This document shows, one piece after another, positions 25,386 through 32,436 of a stretch of 64,000 bases of DNA. Within the stretch, counting starts at the first letter, position 1, and every line of letters begins with the position of its first letter. A program made the position numbers and the translations under genes. Source of the stretch: Micrococcus sp023147585 (lineage in GTDB: Bacteria > Actinomycetota > Actinomycetes > Actinomycetales > Micrococcaceae). The DNA lies in the NCBI RefSeq assembly GCF_044872765.1, contig NZ_CP085253.1, positions 1,736,001-1,800,000 on the forward strand. The letters run 5' to 3'. The notes under the pieces were generated by a model that was given only the letters and a program-made list of their open reading frames with translations, did no database searches and was not told the origin of the DNA.

Positions 25386-26665
25386 GCGCACCCGGCCGCC
25401 ACGACGGCGACGCGCCCCTCGCGGAGCCCACCCGGGCCCCACGCGGCCGGCGGCGCACCCGCGAGTCCTTCCGCCTGGGCGAGGTGGAGGTGCGCCCCGG
25501 GCACCGCCGCGAGGTCTCCCTGCCGATCTCCCGCCTGGTCACCGGCGCCGAGGTCACCCTTCCCGTGCACGTCCTCCACGGCCGGCACGACGGCCCCACG
25601 GTGTGGGTGTCCGCCGCGATCCACGGGGACGAGGTGGTGGGCATCGAGGTCATCCGCCGCGTGCTGCAGCGCCTCTCCCCCGGCCGGATGCGCGGCACGC
25701 TGCTGGCTGTGCCGATCGTCAACGTGCTGGGCGTGATGGCCGGGGACCGCTACCTCCCGGACCGCCGGGACCTGAACCGCTCCTTCCCCGGCGCGGCCCG
25801 CGGCTCGCTCGCGGCCCGGATCGCTCACCTGATGATGACGCAGATCATCAGCCGCTGCGAGGTGGGGATCGACCTGCACACCGGCGCCGACCGCCGCTCC
25901 AACCTCCCGCAGATCCGCTGCGACCTGGAGGACCGGCGCACCCGGGAGCTCGCCGAGGCATTCGGTGCGCCCGTGCTCTTCCACGCCAAGCTGCGCGACG
26001 GCTCGCTGCGCGCCGCCGCCCGGGAGACCGGCGCGCGCGTGCTCCTCTACGAGGCCGGCGAGGGCTGGCGCTTCGACGAGTACGCGATCGCCCCCGGCGT
26101 GGACGGCGTGCTGCGCGTGCTCACCGCGCTCGGCATGGTCGACGGCGGAGACGTGGGCGTGGCGCTGCCCCCGGCGTCGGCCGAGGACGCGGCCCAGGCG
26201 GCCGACGTCGTGGTGCCCCTCGGCGACGCCACCACCGAGGTCCCCGAGGCCCTCGACGCGATGGGCGAGGACGCGGAGATCGTGCACGCCAGCGTCGTGG
26301 ACGGCGAGCAGGACGCGCCCCTGACCGTGTGGCACTCCAGCTGGGTGCGGGCCCGCGCCGACGGCCTGCTGCACCTCGAGGTCACCCTGGGCCAGCAGGT
26401 GCGGGCCGGGGAGAGCATCGGCGCGCTCTACAACTCGTTCGGCCGGCGGCTCTCGGACGTGAAGGCGGAGCTGTCCGGCGTGGTGATCGGCCGCACCGAG
26501 GCCCCGCTCGTGCACCGCGGGGACGCGCTGGTGCACATCGGCGAGCTCGGCGGCCGGCCCGGCTCCACGTTCCCCACCCCCGACGGCGGCCGGCGCCTCC
26601 CCCCGCGCGTCGCCGAGGGCGACCCGGAGGCCGCACGGCGCTCCGCCGAGGACGACGAGGGCTGA
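25382..26665 (+). CDS. Succinylglutamate desuccinylase/aspartoacylase family protein
   Basis: A 427-residue zinc hydrolase-like protein. HGDE at residues 81-84 and DLHTG at 164-168 supply the zinc ligands, and RDLNRSFPG at 129-137 binds the substrate carboxylate in the family. The C-terminal 100 residues (GLLHLEVTLGQQVRAGESIG) form a beta-barrel resembling a biotinyl-lipoyl fold. GTG 25382 overlaps the preceding stop, so translation is coupled. Together with the RimK ligase and protease it forms a recurring three-gene neighbourhood of unknown product. Confidence 0.85.
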   Translation: MSAPGRHDGDAPLAEPTRAPRGRRRTRESFRLGEVEVRPGHRREVSLPISRLVTGAEVTLPVHVLHGRHDGPTVWVSAAIHGDEVVGIEVIRRVLQRLSPGRMRGTLLAVPIVNVLGVMAGDRYLPDRRDLNRSFPGAARGSLAARIAHLMMTQIISRCEVGIDLHTGADRRSNLPQIRCDLEDRRTRELAEAFGAPVLFHAKLRDGSLRAAARETGARVLLYEAGEGWRFDEYAIAPGVDGVLRVLTALGMVDGGDVGVALPPASAEDAAQAADVVVPLGDATTEVPEALDAMGEDAEIVHASVVDGEQDAPLTVWHSSWVRARADGLLHLEVTLGQQVRAGESIGALYNSFGRRLSDVKAELSGVVIGRTEAPLVHRGDALVHIGELGGRPGSTFPTPDGGRRLPPRVAEGDPEAARRSAEDDEG

Positions 26666-26705
26666 CACCGTCCGGAGGTGCGGGCGTCTCGTCAGGATGG
26701 GGGGA

Positions 26706-26751
26706 CGACGACGCCCCGGCCTGCTCGAGCGAGCGGACCGGGGCGGCGTCG
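26706..26751. terminator. Bidirectional hairpin
   Basis: The segments 26706-26719 and 26738-26751 pair at 13 of 14 positions around CGCCCCGG/CCGGGGCG, with an 18-nt loop. It separates the convergent AstE-like gene and rplI. Confidence 0.6.
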
Positions 26752-26787
26752 GGGTGATCGGCGAGCCGATCGGTCAGAAGCGGATGA

Positions 26788-27252
26788 TCACTTCTTGGAG
26801 GCCTTGGCGGCGACGACCTGCAGGTCGATCACGGCCACGACGTCCTCGTGCAGGCGCACGTGGGCCTGGTGGGTGCCCACGGACTTGATGTGGGCCGGCA
26901 GGGTCACGGTGCGCTTGTCGATGGAGCCGAGGCCGGCGGCCTCGACGGCCTCGGCCACGTCCGCGGCCTGGACGGCGCCGAACAGGCGGCCGCCCTCACC
27001 GGCGGTGCGCTCGAGCTTCACCGTGGCGCCCTGGAGCTTGGCGGCCAGGGCCTGCGCGTCCTCCAGGTTGGCCACGGCGCGCGCGGCGCGGGCGTTCTGC
27101 ATGGACTCGACCTGCTTCTCCCCGCCCTTGGACCACACGGTGGCGACACCGCGCGGGAGCAGGTAGTTGCGGGCGTACCCGTTCTTGACCTCGACCACGT
27201 CACCGGAGGCGCCGAGACCGGCGACCTCCTGGGTCAGGATGAGCTTTGCCAT
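26788..27252 (-). CDS. rplI: 50S ribosomal protein bL9
   Basis: Binds 23S rRNA domain V at the base of the L1 stalk. The first residues MAKLILTQEVAGLGASGDVV and GYARNYLLPRGVA are the bL9 signature. The 154-residue length fits. The ATG at 27252 follows GGAAGGAAG. It is the last gene of rpsF-ssb-rpsR-rplI, 22 bp after rpsR. Confidence 0.95.
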   Translation of the reverse strand: MAKLILTQEVAGLGASGDVVEVKNGYARNYLLPRGVATVWSKGGEKQVESMQNARAARAVANLEDAQALAAKLQGATVKLERTAGEGGRLFGAVQAADVAEAVEAAGLGSIDKRTVTLPAHIKSVGTHQAHVRLHEDVVAVIDLQVVAAKASKK

Positions 27253-27274
27253 CTGTCTTCCTTCCTCTGCTCGA

Positions 27275-27514
27275 TCAGCCGCGGCCAGCGCCGGCGTAGG
27301 GCAGCAGGGCCACCTCACGGGCGTTCTTGACGGCCTGGGCGATCTTGCGCTGCTCCTGGACGGTCACGCCGGTCACGCGGCGAGCGCGGATCTTCCCGCG
27401 GTCCGAGATGAACTTGCGCAGCAGGGCCACGTCCTTGTAGTCGATCTCCGTGATCTTGGCGGCCTTGAGCGGGTTGGACTTGGGTTTGGGCTTGCGGAGT
27501 TCAGCCTTCGCCAT
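27275..27514 (-). CDS. rpsR: 30S ribosomal protein bS18
   Basis: A 79-residue basic protein that pairs with bS6 on the 16S rRNA platform. IDYKDVALLRKFISDRGKI and RRVTGVTVQEQRKIAQAVK are the conserved core. The ATG at 27514 is preceded by GAGGAG. It follows ssb after a 206-bp leader rich in hairpins. Confidence 0.95.
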   Translation of the reverse strand: MAKAELRKPKPKSNPLKAAKITEIDYKDVALLRKFISDRGKIRARRVTGVTVQEQRKIAQAVKNAREVALLPYAGAGRG

Positions 27515-27720
27515 CGTGGTGCTCCTCAATGTTCTCTGGAGCCCGCAGAACGGTTCTGCGGGATGGGATCACGCGGCGACCCGGAGGGGCCGCTGCCGCG
27601 TGAGAGGCGCCCCGGCGGTGCCGGGGTGCTCGGGGTGGTCCGCCGGGGGGGCGGGCCTCCGGGCGACGTGCGCCCGGACGGAAGTCGTCTCGGTGTCCTT
27701 CGGTCCCGTGGCGGGACGGC
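27515..27720 (-). promoter_or_regulatory. Structured leader between ssb and rpsR
   Basis: Several hairpins can form: CCCGCAGAA/TTCTGCGGG with loop CGG (27542-27562), CCCCGGC/GCCGGGG, CACGCGGC/GCCGCGTG and GTCCCG/CGGGAC. The ssb-rpsR spacing in other bacteria is usually short. The region may hold an ssb terminator and a separate rpsR promoter, or an RNA that senses ribosomal proteins. Confidence 0.4.
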
Positions 27721-28347
27721 TCAGAACGGAGGCTCGTTGGAGGAGGGGGTGTCCCATCCTCCGCCGCCGCCGCTGCCGGCCCAGGGGTCCTGCGGAGCAG
27801 CGTTGGCGCCGCCCTGCTGACCGCCCCAGCCGCCGCCCTGCTGACCGCCGCTCTGCTGACCGCCGCCGAAGCCGCCGTCGTTGGAGCCGCCGCCGGCGTT
27901 GCCGCCGAAGCCGGAGCCGCCCTGCTGGGGACCGCCGAAGCCGCCGCCCTGCTGGCCGCCGCCGAACCCACCGCCGCCGCCGCGCTGAGAGCGCGTGACC
28001 TTGGCCGTGGCGTACTTCAGCGAGGGGCCGATCTCGTCCACGTCCAGCTCGTAGCTGGTGCGCTTGTTGCCCTCGCGGTCGTCGTACGTGCGCGCCTTGA
28101 GGCGGCCCTGGGCGACCACGCGAGTGCCCTTGGTGAGGGTCTCGGCCACGTTCTCGGCGGCCTCACGCCAGATCGACGCGCGGAGGAACAGGGTCTCCCC
28201 GTCCTTCCACTCGTTGGTCTGACGGTCGAACGTGCGCGGGGTGGACGCGATCGTGAAGTTCGCGACCGCCGCACCGTTCGGGGTGAAGCGCAGCTCGGGG
28301 TCGGCGGTGAGGTTGCCGACCACGGTGATGACGGTTTCTCCGGCCAT
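27721..28347 (-). CDS. ssb: Single-stranded DNA-binding protein
   Basis: A 208-residue SSB. The OB fold covers residues 1-115 (VITVVGNLTADPELRFTPNG, WREAAENVAETLTKGTRVVA). It is followed by a long Gly/Gln-rich linker and the acidic-type tip SSNEPPF, which recruits partner proteins. The ATG at 28347 has AGGAGTG upstream. It lies between rpsF and rpsR as in most bacteria. Confidence 0.95.
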   Translation of the reverse strand: MAGETVITVVGNLTADPELRFTPNGAAVANFTIASTPRTFDRQTNEWKDGETLFLRASIWREAAENVAETLTKGTRVVAQGRLKARTYDDREGNKRTSYELDVDEIGPSLKYATAKVTRSQRGGGGGFGGGQQGGGFGGPQQGGSGFGGNAGGGSNDGGFGGGQQSGGQQGGGWGGQQGGANAAPQDPWAGSGGGGGWDTPSSNEPPF

Positions 28348-28405
28348 GGTCACTCCTGGTGTTCGCGGGAACGGGCGGGTGGTCAGGACACCCGGACGAA
28401 CGAGG

Positions 28406-28711
28406 TCACTCGGCGGTGACCTTCTGCTCCTCGGGACGGATGATCTTGGTGCGCAGGATCGTCTCGTTGATGTTCAGAAGACGGTCCAGCTCCTGGGTGG
28501 CGGCCGGCTCCGAGTGGAAGTTGACGACCACGTAGATGGCCTCGGACTTCTTCTGGATCTCGTAGGCGGTCTTGCGACGGCCCCACACATCGACATTGTC
28601 GATGGTGCCGCCAGCGTTGGTGACGACCTCAAGGTACTTCTTGAGGGTCGGCTCCACGGTGCGCTCGTCGACCTCAGGGTCGATCAGCACCATCAGCTCA
28701 TAAGCACGCAT
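28406..28711 (-). CDS. rpsF: 30S ribosomal protein bS6
   Basis: A 101-residue protein forming the S6:S18 dimer on the small subunit. It begins MRAYELMVLIDPEVDERTV and ends KIIRPEEQKVTAE. The tail is not glutamate-rich, so whether the RimK ligase in this window modifies it is unclear. The ATG at 28711 follows GGAGGTGGG. It is the first gene of rpsF-ssb-rpsR-rplI. Confidence 0.95.
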   Translation of the reverse strand: MRAYELMVLIDPEVDERTVEPTLKKYLEVVTNAGGTIDNVDVWGRRKTAYEIQKKSEAIYVVVNFHSEPAATQELDRLLNINETILRTKIIRPEEQKVTAE

Positions 28712-28837
28712 GCGAACCCACCTCCTCTGGGCTTGCGGCCACGGTCTCTCCGTGGCAGGAGGTTCTGTGCTTGTCCCCGCGTGGGTGTCCGCGCTCTTCG
28801 GCGGCACGCAGGGAACCAATCGAGTCTAGCAGGTGCC

Positions 28838-28942
28838 GGGCACCGATCAGCCGGGGACCGATCCGCCGGGGGCCGATCCGCCGGGCACCAATCCGCCGGG
28901 GGCCGATCAGCTGGGGGCCAATCAACTGGGGGCCGATCAGCT
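28838..28942. repeat. 15-bp tandem repeat, seven units
   Basis: Seven units of 15 bp with consensus GGGGGCCGATCMGCY run without a gap from 28838 into the palindrome starting at 28936. They lie in the 361-bp stretch between rpsF and the DUF559 gene, where no gene is seen. Translations give simple five-residue patterns and are not thought to be real proteins. Confidence 0.8.
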
Positions 28943-29000
28943 GGGCGCAGTACTGCCAGGTAACGCCGGGGGTTACTTGGCAGTACTGCGCCCAGCTGAT
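28936..29000. repeat. Palindromic element, copy 1
   Basis: A 29-bp left arm (28936-28964) pairs with 28972-29000 with a single G-T pair and a 7-nt loop GCCGGGG. The core GGGCGCAGTACTGCC is shared with copies at 30297 and 35217. It lies downstream of the DUF559 gene and could serve as its terminator. Confidence 0.85.
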
Positions 29001-29072
29001 GGGTGCTCCGCTCATGACTGCCCCGCACCTGACGACAGCGCTCCGACCGCGCCCATCTCATGCCTCTCCTGC

Positions 29073-30038
29073 TCATGCGTGGCCCCGCTGCCGAAGAAGC
29101 CGGGCCACCCGCTCCACGAAGCGCGGCCACTCCGCGAGGCCGAAGACCTCCTTGTCCACCCGCAGCACCTCGACGCCCGCATCCCGCAGCTCCTCGTCGC
29201 GGCGCATGTCCCGCCGGTACTGCGCGGCGTGGGTGAAGTGATGCTCCCCCTCGTACTGGATCGCCAGGCGAGCGCGCTCGTAGAACAGGTCCACCGACGT
29301 GGACTGCAGGACCCGCCCCAGGGCGTCGCGCAGGAGCACCACCGGGGGATTCACCTCAGGCTCCGGCAGCCCTGCCTCGACGAGACGGAGCCGCAGTCGC
29401 GTCTCCTGCGGGGAGTCCGACCCCTCCCGGACCCGCTCGAGCACCTCTCCCATCACGCTCCACCGGCGCAGGCCGCGCCACTCCTCCGCGCCCTGCCACA
29501 TCGCCGTGCGACTCGCCAGCGGGTGCCTCCATCCCCTCGGCAGGCTGCCGCGGGGGCCGTCGGCCCGGCGCAGGAGCGAGTCCCCGGCCACCACCAGGTC
29601 CTCCACGGGCAGACCGCTCGCGGTGAGATCGGCCCACGTGCGGACCGGACTCGTCACGGAGTAGGCGTCGTCGTCCTGCCCCAGCGTGATGACATGCCGC
29701 TCCGGGTCCAGGCGCAGCCGGTGGCCGTGCGCGCCCTTCACCCGCGGCTGGGCTCCGGGCCGCACGCGTGAGAGGTGCGGCCGCACCTGGCCGCCATGAG
29801 GGAGCCAGATCCCCCACACGGCGGCAGCGGTGTTGTGACTGAGGACCAGGCTGCGGTCGCGCCGAGCATGCGCGATCGCGGTCTGCAGGGGGTCCGGTGG
29901 GGATCCCCGACGACGGCGCAGCCCGCGGCCGGCGGCCTCCAGGTCGCTCCGGCGCGCTCGGCTCGTCGTCAGACCTGCCGTCACCGCGCGGTCGACGGGG
30001 AACACGGACTCGGGCAGGGCGTCGAGAGGATCACTCAC
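29073..30038 (-). CDS. DUF559 endonuclease-like protein
   Basis: A 321-residue protein. The C-terminal third (residues 210-315) has the DUF559 pattern: SPQETRLRLRLVEAGLPEPE, VDLFYERARLAIQYEGEHH and LRDAGVEVLRVDKEV, a fold related to very-short-patch repair endonucleases. The first 190 residues resemble the N-terminal part of actinobacterial proteins related to AbiEi-type antitoxins (SHNTAAAVWGIWLP). The function of these proteins is unknown. The gene is flanked on both sides by copies of the palindromic element and by tandem repeats. Confidence 0.7.
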   Translation of the reverse strand: MSDPLDALPESVFPVDRAVTAGLTTSRARRSDLEAAGRGLRRRRGSPPDPLQTAIAHARRDRSLVLSHNTAAAVWGIWLPHGGQVRPHLSRVRPGAQPRVKGAHGHRLRLDPERHVITLGQDDDAYSVTSPVRTWADLTASGLPVEDLVVAGDSLLRRADGPRGSLPRGWRHPLASRTAMWQGAEEWRGLRRWSVMGEVLERVREGSDSPQETRLRLRLVEAGLPEPEVNPPVVLLRDALGRVLQSTSVDLFYERARLAIQYEGEHHFTHAAQYRRDMRRDEELRDAGVEVLRVDKEVFGLAEWPRFVERVARLLRQRGHA

Positions 30039-30180
30039 TCCCGCAGTGAAGCGCGGCGCAGCGCCTCGCCGGCATGCCCGCGGCCCATCTGTGCACAGGA
30101 ACTCGGCCCGCGGAGCCGGTGCAGGAGCCGACGTCGAGGGCTCCAGGTCTCCCCACCGGCAGATCGGATGGCGGGATGCT

Positions 30181-30292
30181 CCGCCGAACGGACCGCCGAA
30201 GGGACCGCCGTACAGGTCGATGGACGGGTGGCCGTACGGGTGGCCGTACGGGTGGCCTTACGGGTGGCTGGACGCACCGCCGGCCAGCCGCC
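30181..30292. repeat. 12-bp tandem repeat array
   Basis: About nine degenerate 12-bp units, clearest as TGGCCGTACGGG twice followed by TGGCCTTACGGG (30229-30264), precede palindrome copy 2. They sit in the 448-bp stretch 30039-30486 upstream of the DUF559 gene, in which no gene is seen. Confidence 0.75.
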
Positions 30293-30296
30293 CACT

Positions 30297-30355
30297 AGCT
30301 GGGCGCAGTACTGCCAAGCAACGCCGGGGGTTACCTGGCAGTACTGCGCCCAGCT
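30297..30355. repeat. Palindromic element, copy 2
   Basis: The arms 30297-30322 and 30330-30355 match at 24 of 26 positions around a GCCGGGG loop. The core is the same as in copy 1, with the loop in the same orientation. Confidence 0.85.
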
Positions 30356-30400
30356 GATGCCGCGCCGCGCTCACCTCGCCCGGACCACGCCGGCTCGCGC

Positions 30401-30497
30401 CCCGCCTCCCGCTCACACCCCGCCCCAGGACTCCGTACCCGCCTCCCGCTCACACCCCGCCCCAGGACTCCGGGCCCGCCTCCCGCTCACACCCCGC
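30401..30497. repeat. 37-bp tandem repeat at an aminopeptidase 3-prime end
   Basis: Two 37-bp units (30401-30437, 30438-30474) that differ only in their last bases, and a partial third (30475-30497). The third unit overlaps the stop codon and last codons of the M18 aminopeptidase, so the end of the gene appears duplicated downstream. Confidence 0.8.
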
Positions 30498-31917
30498 GGA
30501 AGAACTCCCGCACCGCCGCGCTCAGCCACGCGGGGTCCTGCGCGCCGCACATCTCCCGGGCGGAGTGCATCGAGAGCAGGCCGATGCCCACGTCCACCGT
30601 CCGCACGCCCAGGCGCGTGGCGGAGATGGGGCCGATCGTGGAGCCGCACGGCATGTCGTTGTTCGAGACGAACGTCTGGAACGGCACGCCCGCCGCCGCG
30701 CACCAGCGCGCGAACGCGGCCTCGCCCTCGGCGTCCGTGGCGTAGCGCTGGTTCGCGTTGATCTTCAGCAGCGGGCCGGCGTTGACGCGCGGGTGGTTCA
30801 CGGGATCGTGGCGCTCGGCGTAGTTGGGGTGGACGAGGTGCCCCGCGTCCGCGGAGAGCAGCCACGAGCCCGCCCGCGAGCGCGCCCTCCCCTGGCCGCT
30901 CACGCCGAGCGCGTCCAGCACGCGGTCCATGACCTCCTCGAGCAGCGGCCCGCCCGCACCGGTGCGCGTGGCCGAGCCCACCTCCTCGTGGTCGAAGGCC
31001 GCCAGCACCGGCACGACGACGCCGCCCGCACCCCCGGCGCCCTCCTCGCCTGAACCGGGGGCCAGGGCCTCCATGGCCGCCAGCCCGGCGTGCACCGAGG
31101 AGAGGTTGTCGAGGCGGCCGGAGGCGAAGAACTCGCCGTTGGCGCCGAACGCCCCCGGGGCCTGTGCGTCCGCGACCACCACGTCCACGCCGCGCACCTC
31201 CGCCACGTCCACGCCCGCCTGGGCCGCGAGCAGCTCGATCACGTTGCCGCCGAGCTGCACGGACGCGGTGTCCCCACCGGCGGCCGAGCCCACGGCCGCG
31301 ACGATGGGCTGCGTGTGGCGCTGGCGCTGGAGGGCCAGGCCGTCCGAGTTCACGTCGCGGTCCAGGTGGACGGCCAGCTGGGGGATGCGGCCCACGGGCC
31401 CGGTGGCGGCCAGCACCTGGGTGCCGTCCGCGAGCACGAGCCGGCCGGCGAAGCGCAGCTCCCGGTCCAGCCACGAGTTCAGCAGCGGCCCGCCGTACAC
31501 CTCGACACCGGCCTGGACCCAGCCGTCAGCCGTCACGCTCATGTGCTGCGGCTTGAGCTTGAAGCCGGGGGAGTCGGTGTGGGCGCCGAGCACGCGGAAC
31601 GTCGGAACGCCGCCCACGCCCCGGCCCGCACGTCCAGCCGCACTCCCGTCCGCACGTCCAGCCGCACTCCTGTCCACACTCCCGTCCGCGCCCTCCGGCA
31701 CGATCCAGGCGATCACGGCGCCGTCACGCACCACCACGTACCCGCCGGGGGCGGCCGGGAAGTCGGCGGCCTCGTCCAGGCGGGTGAAGCCCGCGGCCTC
31801 GAGCCGGCGGGCGGTCTCGGCGGCGGCGTGGAAGCTGGAGGGGGAGGCCTGCACGAACGCGGCCAGGTCCTGCAGGTGGGCGGAGAGCGCGGGGGTGTCC
31901 GGGGTCACGGTGGTCAT
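30487..31917 (-). CDS. M18 family aminopeptidase
   Basis: A 476-residue cytoplasmic zinc aminopeptidase that removes N-terminal residues from peptides. Metal and catalytic segments are visible: LGAHTDSPGFKLKP, SGRLDNLSSVHAGL, FDHEEVGSAT and LSMHSAREM near the end. A 24-bp repeat (31628-31675) inserts an Ala/Gly/Arg-rich stretch near residue 90. The ATG at 31917 begins the homology; the frame remains open far upstream by composition only. It stands alone, downstream of the tandem repeats. Confidence 0.92.
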   Translation of the reverse strand: MTTVTPDTPALSAHLQDLAAFVQASPSSFHAAAETARRLEAAGFTRLDEAADFPAAPGGYVVVRDGAVIAWIVPEGADGSVDRSAAGRADGSAAGRAGRGVGGVPTFRVLGAHTDSPGFKLKPQHMSVTADGWVQAGVEVYGGPLLNSWLDRELRFAGRLVLADGTQVLAATGPVGRIPQLAVHLDRDVNSDGLALQRQRHTQPIVAAVGSAAGGDTASVQLGGNVIELLAAQAGVDVAEVRGVDVVVADAQAPGAFGANGEFFASGRLDNLSSVHAGLAAMEALAPGSGEEGAGGAGGVVVPVLAAFDHEEVGSATRTGAGGPLLEEVMDRVLDALGVSGQGRARSRAGSWLLSADAGHLVHPNYAERHDPVNHPRVNAGPLLKINANQRYATDAEGEAAFARWCAAAGVPFQTFVSNNDMPCGSTIGPISATRLGVRTVDVGIGLLSMHSAREMCGAQDPAWLSAAVREFFRGV

Positions 31918-32106
31918 GTCCCGACCGTACCGCGCACCCCGGACGCGGCACCCGCACCGGGCACCTGCCTGCACCTGACGGCCGGCGGCCCGCGGCCCGC
32001 GGCCCGGCACCCCGCGCCCGGCATCCCACGTCCGCGCCACGCCCACGCCCGCGCCCCGCCCCCGTAGCCTGGGCGCGTCGCCGTCGTCGAGCGAGGAGGA
32101 GACGCC

Positions 32107-32436
32107 GTGGAGATCCTGACCGCCATGGCCGTGGGGGTGTTCCTCATGGTGGCCTGGACCGTGGGCGGCTGGCTGATCGTTCGCATGGGCTTCGCCCGGG
32201 ACAGGGACGGCGCCCCACACCGCACCCCCGGCGCCCCCGCCGTGGACCCCGGCACCGACCCCAACGCGGCCTGGCGGGCGCAGATGAAGGCCGCGACCGC
32301 CGCCTCGGGCGCCGTGTGCGCGTGCCCTCAGCCGGCCGGAGCCGCCGACGGCCGCGGCGCGGGTGCCGGCGTCACCGGCGCCGACGTCGTCGAGCCCTCC
32401 CCCGACTGCCCGATCCACCGCTGGGACTTCGCCTGA
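32107..32436 (+). CDS. Small membrane-anchored protein, unknown
   Basis: A 109-residue protein with one N-terminal transmembrane helix (residues 4-26) and a soluble tail with CACPQP and a final CPIHRWDFA. GTG 32107 follows GAGGAGGAGAC. The last 109 bp overlap the 3-prime end of the glycosyltransferase on the other strand. No family is recognised. Confidence 0.55.
   Translation: MEILTAMAVGVFLMVAWTVGGWLIVRMGFARDRDGAPHRTPGAPAVDPGTDPNAAWRAQMKAATAASGAVCACPQPAGAADGRGAGAGVTGADVVEPSPDCPIHRWDFA

Noticed and set aside
28698..29241. Pentapeptide-like proteins from the 15-bp tandem repeat
   Set aside because: A 15-bp unit automatically yields five-residue periodicity in open frames on both strands; no start context and no flanking domain.
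29073..30038. DUF559 gene as part of an AbiE toxin-antitoxin pair
   Set aside because: No AbiEii-like nucleotidyltransferase gene is adjacent.
28838..30292. The tandem arrays as CRISPR
   Set aside because: Units of 12-15 bp have no spacers and are degenerate; no cas gene is present.
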